In this document: positions 1 through 9,134 of the stretch, piece after piece | Layout: each line of letters starts with the position of its first letter | How positions within the stretch are numbered: position 1 is the stretch's first letter | Assembly (NCBI GenBank): GCA_934178475.1 | Contig: CAKPQH010000010.1 | Coordinates: 1-53,284 of the forward strand | Direction of reading: 5' to 3' | DNA: 53,284 nt | Source: an uncultured Clostridia bacterium | Lineage (GTDB): Bacteria; Bacillota; Clostridia; TANB77; CAG-508 | Translations under genes and position numbers: made by a program | The notes under the pieces: generated by a model | The model's database searches: none | What the model saw: the letters and a program-made list of their open reading frames with translations, nothing else | What the model was told of the DNA's origin: nothing

Positions 1-228
1 CAAGATGAGAGAGAAAGAGAACTTGCAGAACTAAGATTAAAATATATTAGAGATCAAAATGCTATAAGAGATTATGGATATGATAGAGGAAAAGAAGAAG
101 GAATAAAAGAAGGAATAAAAAATGAAAAAATAAATATTGCAAAAGTTATGCTTAAAAGAAATATTCCAATTAAAGAAATAATAGAATTAACAGAATTATC
201 AAAAGAAGAAATTGAAAAACTAATATAA
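1..228 (+). CDS. C-terminal tail of an Rpn-family (PD-(D/E)XK) nuclease/transposase-like protein, partial
   Basis: The reading frame is open from the first base and ends at TAA 226-228, giving 75 residues; the start lies outside the window. The tail has charged GKEEGIKEGIK repeats followed by a short helical motif (IPIKEIIELTELSKEEIEKL). That layout is typical of the C-terminus of Rpn recombination-promoting nucleases, formerly called PD-(D/E)XK transposases. The nuclease core is not visible, so activity cannot be judged. It converges on the next gene and shares a terminator with it. Confidence 0.7.
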   Translation, partial: QDERERELAELRLKYIRDQNAIRDYGYDRGKEEGIKEGIKNEKINIAKVMLKRNIPIKEIIELTELSKEEIEKLI

Positions 229-262
229 TAATAAACAAAATCATAAAGAAATTAAATAGAGT

Positions 263-310
263 ATAAAAATAGATATTATTAAACTTACAATTAATAATAT
301 CTATTTTTAT
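263..310. terminator. Bidirectional intrinsic terminator, 18-bp perfect stem
   Basis: Arms 263-280 and 293-310 are perfect inverted complements around a 12-base loop, and A/T runs flank both sides. It lies between two converging genes, so it probably ends transcription from both. Confidence 0.8.
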
Positions 311-321
311 ATTTTTATTTA

Positions 322-1206
322 TTAAACATTTTCTCCTCTACCTTCTGGTAAAGCATTACTTGGTAATTCAACTCTTATTCTGATTCTAAATACATATGTT
401 GCAGCTCTAACAAATTTACTATTTTTAAATTTTTGCCAAATTGAAGGTTTTGCTTCAAAAGTTGTTTCTTGTTCATATTGTTGTTTAGCTTTTTCAAGCT
501 CCTTATCTTCTTCTACTATTATATTATTATTTTCAGCTACTACTTCTTCCTCTTCTTTTATTGCTTCAATTTGTTCCTCTGGTGTTGGTATTAATTTCAA
601 AGCATCTGCTATTTCTATTCCTATAAAACTTAATGCCTTTGAACTATCTTCTAATCTTTCCATATCTATTTCTATATGTAAATTAGATTCAAGATTGTTT
701 ATTCTTGCTTTTAATATTTTCATAGAATCTATATATGATTGACTTTGTTTACTTTTACTTTTTCCAACTGTAATTAAAGCTTCCATTATATCATCAAGAA
801 ATTTTTCATTAGCACCTTTTAATTTTTCTTTCCATCCATCTTCTTTATTATCAACAGCTTTAACTATCTCTTTTAGTTCTCCTGCTAATGCTATATTATC
901 TTCTCTTTGTTTAATTAATTCCTCAATATTTTTAGTATTTTCCTCAAATTGAGTTGTAGCAAACTCTACTAATCCATAAGCTGCTTTATATACACTTAAA
1001 GGGAAATTCTTCTTTTTAGGATATTCTACTATATATGATTTAATAGATTCAATTAAGTCTTTAAAATATGTGTCTTCTTCTAATTGAACTATTTGCTTTT
1101 TATTATTTGGATTTATCATTTTTTGAACTTTATCTATGTTAGATAAAATCTTTTCTTCTGTTATTACCATTCTTACATTTACTATGCCAGCCTTTGATTT
1201 AGACAT
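322..1206 (-). CDS. Hypothetical protein, helical/coiled-coil with a basic C-terminal motif
   Basis: 294 residues with no family I recognise. It is rich in Lys/Glu with long predicted helices and an acidic linker around residues 215-235. The C-terminus is short and basic-hydrophobic (KFVRAATYVFRIRIRVELP, then LPEGRGEN). There is no signal peptide or clear membrane span. The ATG at 1206 has a strong ribosome binding site (GGAGGT at 1215-1220) and its own promoter upstream, so it appears to be a single-gene transcript ending at the 263-310 terminator. Confidence 0.7.
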   Translation of the reverse strand: MSKSKAGIVNVRMVITEEKILSNIDKVQKMINPNNKKQIVQLEEDTYFKDLIESIKSYIVEYPKKKNFPLSVYKAAYGLVEFATTQFEENTKNIEELIKQREDNIALAGELKEIVKAVDNKEDGWKEKLKGANEKFLDDIMEALITVGKSKSKQSQSYIDSMKILKARINNLESNLHIEIDMERLEDSSKALSFIGIEIADALKLIPTPEEQIEAIKEEEEVVAENNNIIVEEDKELEKAKQQYEQETTFEAKPSIWQKFKNSKFVRAATYVFRIRIRVELPSNALPEGRGENV

Positions 1207-1248
1207 TGTAAATTACCTCCTTTGTTTCGTATTACATAATCTACTTTG

Positions 1249-1277
1249 ATTATACAACAACTTTCAAAAAACTACAA
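1249..1277 (-). promoter_or_regulatory. Sigma-A promoter for the 322-1206 gene
   Basis: On the minus strand: -35 TTGTAG (1272-1277), 17-base spacer, -10 TATAAT (1249-1254), about 40 bases upstream of the start codon. Confidence 0.6.
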
Positions 1278-1340
1278 GATTTTCAGGTCCTTTTTAGTTT
1301 ACATTTTTATTACATTTATATTACAAAAATATTACAGATT

Positions 1341-3059
1341 TTATTTTTGTACTTTTAAAATCTTTTCCATCTCTATATTTCTTTTTGTTTTTAATGTAGT
1401 TGTCTTAACAAGCTCTTCCGTAGTCAAAATCATATTTCTTATATACTTATACTTTGGCATAGTTTTATTTATTTCTTTTATCTTTGGCCAAATTAAATTT
1501 CTTAACTCTTCTTCTGTTATATCTCCATATTGATCTTTAACAACTTCTTCATCATAAACTATCTTAATACTAATTGCTACATCTCCATCATCTTCTGGCT
1601 TTCCATATACCATACATTCTTTTACTTCATCTAATTTATTAACTAATGTTTCAAGTTCTTCAGGATACACATTTTTTCCATTTTTAAGTACAATTACAAA
1701 TTTCTTTCTTCCTGTTATATATATATATCCATCTTTATCAATTTTAGCTAAATCTCCAGTATGGAACCATCCTTCCTCATCAAAAGCTTCACTATTAGCT
1801 TCATCATTATTATAATATCCAAGCATTACACTATCTGCTTTAACTATAAGTTCTCCGATTCCCTTTTCATTAACATCTGCTAATTTCACTTCTACACTAG
1901 GAAATTTCTTTCCAATTGAACCTAATCTTCTTTGTGATGGAATCTCAGCAGCAATTACTGGTGATGTTTCTGTAAGTCCATATCCTTGCTCTAGATTAAA
2001 TCCTAAATCATTAAATCCCTTTTCCACTTCTGGATCTAATGGTGCACCTCCTGCAACTAGAACATTTATATTTCCGCCTAGATTTTCATGTATTTCTCCA
2101 AATAGTTTCTTTCTTTTGTCTATACCTATTTTTCTCAAAACATTACTTACTTTTACGCCTTTTTTAACCTTTTCAAGTTTTCCATTTTTTTCAATTTTTT
2201 TCATCATTGTATGATACATTTTTTCATATACTACCGGAACACATATCATTGCTGAAATTTTAAATTCTTTTAATTCATCAGAGATATGTCTTACACCTTT
2301 TGAAAATACAATGCTTGCGCCCCTAGCTATTGGGAATAAAAATCCAACTGTACACTCAAAAGTATGATGCAAAGGTAAAAAAGATAATAATGTATCTTTT
2401 TCTGTGACAACATAAAAAGATGAAACTATATCAGCAATATTAGTGCATAGATTTCTATGAGATAACATTACAGCTTTTGATGTACTTGTAGTTCCTGATG
2501 TAAATAACATTACTGTCATTTCTTCATTATTTATTTTTCTATCTAAATATTCTTTATTTCCGTTTCCAATAAACTCTCTACCTTTATCAGTTAATTCTTT
2601 TTGTGAATATTTATTAAAATCATTTTTTTCTAAATCCATAGATATAAAATATTTTAACTTCGTATTTCCTTGTTTTTGAATTGTATTCATGCATTCTTCA
2701 TACTTATTAGAATAAAATATCGCCTCTGCTTCTGATCTTAAAATTAAACTTTCAATTTCATTATTAGGTAACGCTTTGTCTAGTGGTACAACTATTCCAA
2801 CTCCACATGTTATAGCTAAATATGCAACTTCCCATTCATATCTATTTTCACTAATTACCGCTATTCTCTTATTCTTTAGTCCCATTTCTATCATTGCAGT
2901 TCCTAAAGCATTAATATCATCTCTAAATTCTTTATGTGTTATATATTTTATTTCATCATTTTCTTTATATTTAAAAGCTGGTCTATCTCCATATATTTCG
3001 CCAGTTTTTTCCAACATTTCTTTTAAATCTCTGTACGGATTTATTTTTTCTAAATTCAT
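1341..3059 (-). CDS. AMP-binding long-chain acyl-CoA ligase-like protein
   Basis: 572 residues of the adenylate-forming superfamily, which activates a carboxylic acid with ATP and transfers it to CoA. The AMP-binding loop TSGTTSTSKA is at about 187-196. YGLTETSP, the GWFHTGDL motif and the GRKKFVIVLKNGKNVYPEELE hinge region follow. Overall layout and length fit FadD/long-chain acyl-CoA synthetases (AMP-forming). The core loop has S/T in place of the usual glycine/proline, as in some clostridial members. The catalytic region near the C-terminus reads TTTLKTKR. It is 14 bases downstream of the HlyD-like gene, in a likely operon with miaA. The true substrate is not known. Confidence 0.88.
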   Translation of the reverse strand: MNLEKINPYRDLKEMLEKTGEIYGDRPAFKYKENDEIKYITHKEFRDDINALGTAMIEMGLKNKRIAVISENRYEWEVAYLAITCGVGIVVPLDKALPNNEIESLILRSEAEAIFYSNKYEECMNTIQKQGNTKLKYFISMDLEKNDFNKYSQKELTDKGREFIGNGNKEYLDRKINNEEMTVMLFTSGTTSTSKAVMLSHRNLCTNIADIVSSFYVVTEKDTLLSFLPLHHTFECTVGFLFPIARGASIVFSKGVRHISDELKEFKISAMICVPVVYEKMYHTMMKKIEKNGKLEKVKKGVKVSNVLRKIGIDKRKKLFGEIHENLGGNINVLVAGGAPLDPEVEKGFNDLGFNLEQGYGLTETSPVIAAEIPSQRRLGSIGKKFPSVEVKLADVNEKGIGELIVKADSVMLGYYNNDEANSEAFDEEGWFHTGDLAKIDKDGYIYITGRKKFVIVLKNGKNVYPEELETLVNKLDEVKECMVYGKPEDDGDVAISIKIVYDEEVVKDQYGDITEEELRNLIWPKIKEINKTMPKYKYIRNMILTTEELVKTTTLKTKRNIEMEKILKVQK

Positions 3060-3073
3060 TTTACATTTCCTTC

Positions 3074-4339
3074 CTAGTTTGTTAATTTTATCTTTGTTAA
3101 ATCTGGATATGTTAGCAGTTTGTCATATATAGATATCTTTATATATTTTGACATATCTACTTTTAAAGCTTCTAATTCACTATCCTTATATGTATCTACA
3201 ATAGAATATTTTTCATTTTTTCTTAAAACTTTTACCAACATTTTACTGTAATTACCTGTTTTTTTCCTAATAACATATTTAAGTCCATTTTCTCCTTCTA
3301 CTATTGATGAATTTTTTATTTTTAATCCTGAAGCTGTCCACCAAGTAATATTAAATGATATCTTTCTATATGAAATTAATTCATCAATTAAAGTATCTAA
3401 TTTCAATATTATTAGCATTTTTCCATTTTCTTGTTGATACTTTTTATATATAATGGCATTTAAATCTTCTCCGCTAGACAATGTTATTGTCACATTAGTA
3501 TTTTCTGCTACCTCTTTAGCTTGATCAGAGTCCAAAAACGTTATAATATAACAGTTAAAATTATCTATTACTTTAGCTCCTTCATTGCTTGCAGAAATTA
3601 ATTTTCCAGTCTTTATATCCATTTTTTCAAGACTTTCTTCTGTTAATTTATCTGCACTTTCAATAGTTAAAATATTTTCTAAATCATCTATTCTATAAGA
3701 TATAATCCCTGACTTTGGTGTTACCATATATTCTGAACTTTTTAATAATTCATTTTCTAGCTTTTCTCTTTGATCTGTTAATTCTTTAATATATGAACCC
3801 GTTGGACTAAGTTCACCAACCATTCTTGCTTTTTTATTTAATAATTCTGATATATTTTTATAATATTCATTTATACTTTGTATATCTGTTTCTCTATTTA
3901 GCAACTCAAGTTTATTATCAATTTGCTTTTCAATATTTTTTATATCAGTTTTAGGTATTGTATTTTGATTTGCTAATGCTTTTTGTAATTTTTCATCTGT
4001 ATCAGCAATTTCCTTTTTTATTTGTTCTTCATTATTTCCATAATATCTAAATACTGTTTGATTTTTTGCTGCTTTTTCTCCTTCTGGTACAATCTGGTAC
4101 ATTCCATTTTTATAGTTCTCACCTTTTATTACAGTTTCATCTCTAATAATACAACCTATTGCACTTTCATCTAATGCAACTGTTCCAGTTTCAACCATAT
4201 ATGTATCTGTTGAATTTTTACATAGTAAATATATAGTATAAATAATATATATAATTATTAATATAAAAATCAAATATATAAATATTTTGTATGTTTTCTT
4301 CTTTTTAGTTGCTTCTTCTAAATTAATGATTTTACTCAA
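3074..4339 (-). CDS. HlyD-like membrane-anchored protein
   Basis: 421 residues: a short lysine-rich cytoplasmic start, one transmembrane segment at about 18-40, then an extracytoplasmic region. That region has a biotinyl-lipoyl-like half (VTPKSGIISYRIDDLE near 215), a coiled-coil hairpin at about 115-205 and a beta-rich end. This resembles the HlyD-type adaptor proteins of Clostridia, but no export partner is next to it. The start is TTG at 4339, overlapping the miaA TGA stop (TTGA) with GGAGGG upstream, so translation is probably coupled to miaA. Confidence 0.68.
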   Translation of the reverse strand: MSKIINLEEATKKKKTYKIFIYLIFILIIIYIIYTIYLLCKNSTDTYMVETGTVALDESAIGCIIRDETVIKGENYKNGMYQIVPEGEKAAKNQTVFRYYGNNEEQIKKEIADTDEKLQKALANQNTIPKTDIKNIEKQIDNKLELLNRETDIQSINEYYKNISELLNKKARMVGELSPTGSYIKELTDQREKLENELLKSSEYMVTPKSGIISYRIDDLENILTIESADKLTEESLEKMDIKTGKLISASNEGAKVIDNFNCYIITFLDSDQAKEVAENTNVTITLSSGEDLNAIIYKKYQQENGKMLIILKLDTLIDELISYRKISFNITWWTASGLKIKNSSIVEGENGLKYVIRKKTGNYSKMLVKVLRKNEKYSIVDTYKDSELEALKVDMSKYIKISIYDKLLTYPDLTKIKLTN

Positions 4340-5253
4340 TCTAATCCCTCCAAAATAATTTCTACATTATTTTGTATATCATTTAATCCATCTATCCAAA
4401 TAGTTTCTTTGTTTTTTCTGAACCATGTTAGTTGTCTTTTAGCATAATGTCTTGTTTCTTTTTTTATTTTATCAATCATTTCATCTTTAGTCAAATCTCC
4501 ATTTAAGTACTCTACTACTTCTTTATATCCTATTGCTTGCATAGCTGTAGAAAATTCTTTATATTTTTCTATTAAGTTTTTGACTTCATCGATTAATCCA
4601 TTTTCTATCATAATATCTACTCTTTTATTTATTCTATCATAAAGAATTTCTCTATTTATATCAATCCCATAAATCCTATAATCATATTTGACACCATTTT
4701 TACGAGATTCTTTCTCTAACTGGGTTTTGTTTTTCCCAGTAGAGTTGTATATTTCTAAAATCCTTATTATCCTTTTTTTATCATTTCTGCTTATTTTTTT
4801 TATTGCTTCCTCATCAATTTCTTTTGCTTTTTCATATAAGTAATTTAAACCTTCTTCTGTACTTGCTTCTTCTTCCAATTTTGTTCTATATTTTGAATCA
4901 AATTTCATTTCATTATAATCAATTCCATAAATCAAGCTATTTGCATAAAGTCCTGTACCACCAACTATGATAGGTACCTTTTCTTTTTTTATTATTTCTT
5001 CTATTGCTTTTTCTGCTTCAGCTTTATATTCAGCTACACTATATCTTTTTTCCGGACTTACAAAATCTATCATATAATGTTTTATTCCTTGCATTTCTTC
5101 TTTTGTAGGCTTAGCCGAACCAATATCCATATCTTTGTATATCTGCATAGAATCACATGAAATAATTTCTCCATTTATTCTTTTTGCTAGTTCGATCGAT
5201 AATGCTGTTTTACCTGATGCTGTTGGTCCTACAATTACAATTACTTTGTCCAT
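4336..5253 (-). CDS. miaA: tRNA dimethylallyltransferase MiaA
   Basis: Transfers the dimethylallyl group from DMAPP to N6 of A37 in tRNAs that read UNN codons. The 305-residue protein has the P-loop GPTASGKT (9-16), DSMQIYKDMDIGSAKPT near 34-50, HYMIDFVSP, the GGTGLY substrate motif and the RQLTWFRKN tRNA-binding region. I place the start at ATG 5253 because GGAGG sits a normal distance upstream; a TTG 12 bases earlier overlaps that binding site. The gene overlaps the HlyD-like gene by a few bases. It uses an isoprenoid made by the MEP pathway, two genes of which are in this window. Confidence 0.96.
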   Translation of the reverse strand: MDKVIVIVGPTASGKTALSIELAKRINGEIISCDSMQIYKDMDIGSAKPTKEEMQGIKHYMIDFVSPEKRYSVAEYKAEAEKAIEEIIKKEKVPIIVGGTGLYANSLIYGIDYNEMKFDSKYRTKLEEEASTEEGLNYLYEKAKEIDEEAIKKISRNDKKRIIRILEIYNSTGKNKTQLEKESRKNGVKYDYRIYGIDINREILYDRINKRVDIMIENGLIDEVKNLIEKYKEFSTAMQAIGYKEVVEYLNGDLTKDEMIDKIKKETRHYAKRQLTWFRKNKETIWIDGLNDIQNNVEIILEGLD

Positions 5254-5266
5254 TAATTCCTCCAAA

Positions 5267-5683
5267 TTACAATTTCATTATATTTAAAATTCCTATTTGA
5301 GTATTCTTGAAATAAAATACTTCAAATATTATAACTCCTATAAAAATTAAAGTTATCATATATATTCTTTTCTTCTGATTTTCACCATCTTTTATTTTGT
5401 TTATAATATTAGCTATTATAGGCATTGTAATTAACCCATTAAGTGGAGTAAACGTTAATAAAATTAATTTTCTTACATTTTTCATAATGTTTACATTTGG
5501 ATAACTTATACTAGCTTTTGAAAAATGAAAAATTATGCTAACAATAATTAAATTTAATACCAATCCTAAAAATATATATCCCACTTTTGATACTGTGTTT
5601 TCATAGTTTTTGACACTATTCCATGTCCATAATATTAATACAACAAATAATATTACAATTATTAGATATATCATTAATCCCAT
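5267..5683 (-). CDS. Small integral membrane protein, unknown function
   Basis: About 138 residues with four hydrophobic spans (near 1-22, 34-54, 74-94 and 107-127) and short basic loops. No family recognised. ATG 5683 is preferred because GGAG lies six bases upstream; an ATG 12 bases earlier has no good binding site. It ends 13 bases before miaA, so the two are probably co-transcribed. Confidence 0.6.
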   Translation of the reverse strand: MGLMIYLIIVILFVVLILWTWNSVKNYENTVSKVGYIFLGLVLNLIIVSIIFHFSKASISYPNVNIMKNVRKLILLTFTPLNGLITMPIIANIINKIKDGENQKKRIYMITLIFIGVIIFEVFYFKNTQIGILNIMKL

Positions 5684-5747
5684 AAAAAACTCCATTCCAT
5701 TTTCTTTTTATTTTATAATAATCATTCTAAAATATCAATATAAATAT

Positions 5748-6581
5748 TTATTTTTCAGGAATATAAACACTTTTAGCTATTACATCCATTTTTAAAACAT
5801 TCATTGATGTTAGGTTTTCGATTTCTTGAATTGTTTTTCTTTTAAATTCTTTTAATGCTTCTGTAATATTAAATCCATATACAACTGTAACTTCCATATA
5901 TATAGCTGGACCTTCTCCGTAATTTTGTACTCTAGTTTTTAAGACTTTATATATTTCAGGTAATTTAGATGCTTGATATTCTGCAATTTGTCTAAAAACT
6001 GAATCTGATATTGTAAAGTTTCCCATATAACTAAAAGTAGGTCTTATTATAGACTTTTCTGATATGTATGGTTTCTCACCTTTTCCTTTTGATTTAAATA
6101 TTTGTAAAGGATCTAATAAATACCCTGAAAAATCTTTTTTTATTTCAAATGTCGGAACTGGTATAACATGTTTTCCTTCTATAACCCTTATTCTTCTTGC
6201 AGTCTGCATTTCCTGTTCAGTTGCAACATCTTCTATATATATTGTTTCTTTTATTCCATCAAATCCCAAATTTTTAGCAATTTTTTCTACCATTCCATCT
6301 GATGTTCCTAAAATTAATAAGCTTTTAGCTTTATATTTTTTTAACGCTTTTTTTATAATATCTTGTTCTTCTTTATTTTGGAATAAAGCTTTTTTTACTG
6401 TTTCTATTTTAGTTGACGCTTTTTTTGCAGAGACTCCTGCTATAACTTCGTTATCATGAATGAGCAATCCATCATCTATTATATAATGTACATCTTTTTC
6501 TCCCGCTACCATTTGAGCTCTATAGCTTTTTCCTGTCCCTGATGGTCCCACAAAAGCATATACATCCATTTTTTCAAACAT
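5748..6581 (-). CDS. P-loop NTPase with C-terminal Asp23/Gls24-like domain
   Basis: 277 residues. The N-terminal part has a Walker A motif GPSGTGKS (12-19) followed by an NTPase-like region. The last ~100 residues (YMGNFTISDSVFRQIAEYQA onward, with VYMEVTVVYGFNITEALKEF-type strands) match the Asp23/Gls24 (DUF322) envelope-stress fold. The combination suggests a nucleotide-dependent, membrane-peripheral role, but none is established here. ATG 6581 is eight bases from AAGGA; a GTG at 6587 is too close to that site. Confidence 0.68.
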   Translation of the reverse strand: MFEKMDVYAFVGPSGTGKSYRAQMVAGEKDVHYIIDDGLLIHDNEVIAGVSAKKASTKIETVKKALFQNKEEQDIIKKALKKYKAKSLLILGTSDGMVEKIAKNLGFDGIKETIYIEDVATEQEMQTARRIRVIEGKHVIPVPTFEIKKDFSGYLLDPLQIFKSKGKGEKPYISEKSIIRPTFSYMGNFTISDSVFRQIAEYQASKLPEIYKVLKTRVQNYGEGPAIYMEVTVVYGFNITEALKEFKRKTIQEIENLTSMNVLKMDVIAKSVYIPEK

Positions 6582-6608
6582 AAACACACATCCTTACAAA
6601 ACAAAATA

Positions 6609-6645
6609 TACCAAAAAAGCTTATAACAATAAAACTCTTTTGGTA
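6609..6645 (-). terminator. Likely intrinsic terminator after the GT2 gene
   Basis: An 11-bp inverted repeat (TACCAAAAAAG at 6609-6619 with CTCTTTTGGTA at 6635-6645, one G-U pair in the minus-strand RNA) follows the stop codon at 6658. The T tract is weak. Confidence 0.45.
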
Positions 6646-6657
6646 CACTTTATTAAT

Positions 6658-7887
6658 TTATGCAACTTCTTTAATTTTTATATCTCTAACGTGTTCAATT
6701 TTTTCCCATTTTGTATCACGTTTAAATAAACATTTAAAGTTGATTACAAGCCATGAGCCTATAAATAAAGGATAATATAGGCACCATTTAAGCATAGGTT
6801 TTATCGGTTTTTTCTCTAAATACATTGTAAATAATGCAGAAACTATTGGGAATAAGAATGTTGGAATAACAAATCTACCAATATTTAAAATAAGTTCTCC
6901 AATTCCCATAGCATTTAACATATATATTGCAAAATTTGAAAGTAATAACACTAAAGATGCGATAAACATTGGTATACTTCCTACAATATATAATAATCCA
7001 TCAAAATTCATTAATGTTTTATTTTCTTTTGCTGCTTTTGCTAATTGTTTAGTATAAATTTTCATACATTGCATATGTCCAACAGTCCATCTGCTTCTTT
7101 GAGACCATGATGCTTTAAATCCAACTGGTTGTTCATCATAAACTATAGCATCAGTTGCCCATCCTAATCTCTTACCTTTTATTATTCTCTTTAATGAAAA
7201 CTCAATATCCTCTGTTAATGTAATTGTATCCCATCCTGTATTTTTTACTAAATCAAATTTAACCATAAATCCTGTACCATTTAAAAGAGGTGATAACCCT
7301 ACATTATATCTAGCTAAATGGTAAAATCTATGCATTGTCCAATAGAATAATGCATATCCTGCTGTTATCCAGTTATCTGTTGGATTTTTAATATCTCTAT
7401 ATCCTTGAACAACTTCTTCTCCTTGGCATAACTTTTTATTCATATTTTTTGTAAATTCTTTATCTACTATATTATCTGCATCAAATATAAAGAAAGCATC
7501 ATAATCTGCATTTTCTTTTATTTTTTGTTTTAGAAACCAATCTAATGCATATCCTTTTGTTTTTTTAGATTCATCAAATCTTTCATAAACTATAGCTCCT
7601 AAATCTCTTGCAATTTGAGCTGTTTTATCTGTACAATTATCTGCTATTACATATATATCCAATAATTCTTTGTCATAATCCTGTCTTTGTAAACTCTCAA
7701 CTAAGTTCCCTACTACGGCTTCTTCATTATGTGCCGGTATTATTGCCATAAATTTATGCTTTTTATTTGTTATTAATGGTTTATCCTTAAATTTTATTAA
7801 TGAACATATACTTATTATTAATTCATATATCCAAAATATTGTTATTATATATACTAATGCTTGCCTTAATATATATACATATTCCAT
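6658..7887 (-). CDS. Membrane-bound processive-type family 2 glycosyltransferase
   Basis: 409 residues. The N-terminal transmembrane span (6-31) is followed by a GT-A catalytic domain starting PAHNEE (51-56), with DAD at 136-138, TED at 225-227 and the QRSRW motif at 263-267. Four or so C-terminal membrane spans complete it. D,D,TED,Q..RW is the signature of processive polysaccharide synthases related to IcaA, hyaluronan and cellulose synthases. It may make an exopolysaccharide or glycolipid. No accessory genes are nearby, so the product is unknown. Confidence 0.85.
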   Translation of the reverse strand: MEYVYILRQALVYIITIFWIYELIISICSLIKFKDKPLITNKKHKFMAIIPAHNEEAVVGNLVESLQRQDYDKELLDIYVIADNCTDKTAQIARDLGAIVYERFDESKKTKGYALDWFLKQKIKENADYDAFFIFDADNIVDKEFTKNMNKKLCQGEEVVQGYRDIKNPTDNWITAGYALFYWTMHRFYHLARYNVGLSPLLNGTGFMVKFDLVKNTGWDTITLTEDIEFSLKRIIKGKRLGWATDAIVYDEQPVGFKASWSQRSRWTVGHMQCMKIYTKQLAKAAKENKTLMNFDGLLYIVGSIPMFIASLVLLLSNFAIYMLNAMGIGELILNIGRFVIPTFLFPIVSALFTMYLEKKPIKPMLKWCLYYPLFIGSWLVINFKCLFKRDTKWEKIEHVRDIKIKEVA

Positions 7888-7934
7888 ACTTTTACTTCCT
7901 CTCTTTATTATATTTATATTTTTCCACTTCTTAT

Positions 7935-7963
7935 ATTATACTATCATTAGAAAAATTTTGCAA
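7935..7963 (-). promoter_or_regulatory. Sigma-A promoter for the GT2 gene
   Basis: Minus strand -35 TTGCAA (7958-7963), 17-base spacer, -10 TATAAT (7935-7940), 48 bases from the start codon. Confidence 0.6.
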
Positions 7964-8005
7964 CAATTTTGTAAAATTTTCTCATTCTTACGCAAATAAG
8001 GCTTT

Positions 8006-8063
8006 AAAAATTGGGACGGTCCTTTTTTGAAAATTTTTTCAAAAAAGGACCGTCCCAATTTTT
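8006..8063. repeat. Long perfect hairpin with GGGACGGTCC core (REP-like)
   Basis: Arms 8006-8030 and 8039-8063 are perfect 25-bp inverted complements with an 8-base loop. The GGGACGGTCC core is GC-rich against AT-rich surroundings. The right arm runs into the stop codon of the DUF1540 gene, so it probably acts as its terminator. A sister hairpin with a GGAGACAGTCCC core sits at 18311-18358, also against a minus-strand stop codon. Hairpins of this look are often spread by REP-associated tyrosine transposases; that link is inference. Confidence 0.7.
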
Positions 8064-8220
8064 AATTTTCATAACTAGAACACATTGATTCATCTGGGTT
8101 GCTTGTATTTACACCTTTTACCGGAGTAACTATTATAGAATTTAACTCACATTGTTTCTTTTGACAATTATTATATTTACAACTTTCTACTGTACAATTT
8201 ATTTTCTGTCTGTTATCCAT
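8062..8220 (-). CDS. DUF1540 domain protein (small cysteine-rich)
   Basis: 52 residues with four cysteines in the DUF1540 arrangement: INCTVESCKYNNCQKKQCEL at the start and MCSSYEN at the end. The domain is common in Clostridia and probably binds metal; its function is unknown. ATG 8220 is chosen because GGAGG lies about 11 bases upstream. An ATG 15 bases further upstream overlaps that site. Confidence 0.78.
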   Translation of the reverse strand: MDNRQKINCTVESCKYNNCQKKQCELNSIIVTPVKGVNTSNPDESMCSSYEN

Positions 8221-8283
8221 TTTTTCTAATTCCTCCATAATAAAATTTTGCAATTTCTTGCTTATATTATTATTGTCATTTTT

Positions 8284-9051
8284 TTATTTTTTATTCTGTT
8301 TTTTATTATTGGAATTTTTTTCACTTAAATTTTTTAAACATATTTTTTCGCTTTCTTCAATTTGTTGTACTTCTATCTTTTTCATGCACTTTTTATCTGA
8401 TTCCTTAAAACTTAAATACCAACTCATTCCATTATTATTTTGTTTTATATAATTAACTCTTTTCTCAAGTTCATTATACGTTTGTGGCATAGGAACTATA
8501 ACAGGGTCTCCCAATTTCCAGTTTGCAGGTGTATAACCATTAGTACATTCTGACATTTGTAAAGCTTCAACTGTTCTTAATATTTCCGGAATAAATCTTC
8601 CAACATTTAATGGATATATTAAAATTGTTCTTATAATTCCATTATTATCTATAATATAAACATTTCTTACTGTTTCAGTAGTACTAACATCATTTGATAT
8701 CATCCCATATTTTCTCGCTATTTCTCCACTTCTATCTGCAACAATAGGAAACGGCAAAACTATTCCTGTCATCTGATAAATATTGTGCATCCATGCTAAA
8801 TGTGAACTATTTGAATCTATACTTAATCCTAATAATTCAGTATTTAATCTCTTAAAATATGGATATGCCCTAGCAAAAGCTATCATTTCTGTTGTACAAA
8901 CAGGGGTAAAATCTCCTGGATGTGAAAAAAATATAAGCCACTTACCTTTATATTCATTTAAATTAATTTTTCCGTATGTACTCATCGCTTCAAAATCAGG
9001 TGCCATTTGTCCTATCTTCACATTACCATTCATCATAAGTTCATAATCCAT
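8284..9051 (-). CDS. Peroxiredoxin, Prx6-type
   Basis: Reduces hydrogen peroxide and organic peroxides through a peroxidatic cysteine. The motif HPGDFTPVCTTE places that cysteine at about residue 52, and the arginine partner lies in the VADRSGEIARKYGM segment. The long C-terminal arm (NGYTPANWKLGDPVIVPMP) is characteristic of Prx6 proteins. After residue ~215 there is an added Lys/Asn-rich tail with two cysteines, longer than usual. ATG 9051 has GGAGG eight bases upstream. It probably protects an anaerobe from oxidative stress. Confidence 0.93.
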   Translation of the reverse strand: MDYELMMNGNVKIGQMAPDFEAMSTYGKINLNEYKGKWLIFFSHPGDFTPVCTTEMIAFARAYPYFKRLNTELLGLSIDSNSSHLAWMHNIYQMTGIVLPFPIVADRSGEIARKYGMISNDVSTTETVRNVYIIDNNGIIRTILIYPLNVGRFIPEILRTVEALQMSECTNGYTPANWKLGDPVIVPMPQTYNELEKRVNYIKQNNNGMSWYLSFKESDKKCMKKIEVQQIEESEKICLKNLSEKNSNNKKQNKK

Positions 9052-9094
9052 AAACCGAACCTCCTCGCATAATTTTTTATATATTATGTAAGAA

Positions 9095-9112
9095 GATTCA
9101 GTTTAGTGAATC
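9095..9112. promoter_or_regulatory. Inverted repeat upstream of the peroxiredoxin gene
   Basis: GATTCA (9095-9100) and TGAATC (9107-9112) form a perfect 6-bp repeat with a 6-base gap, about 45 bases upstream of the peroxiredoxin start. It could be an operator, but it does not match a PerR box. Regulator unknown. Confidence 0.3.
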
Positions 9113-9134
9113 AATATATATTTAGAATTTTTAT

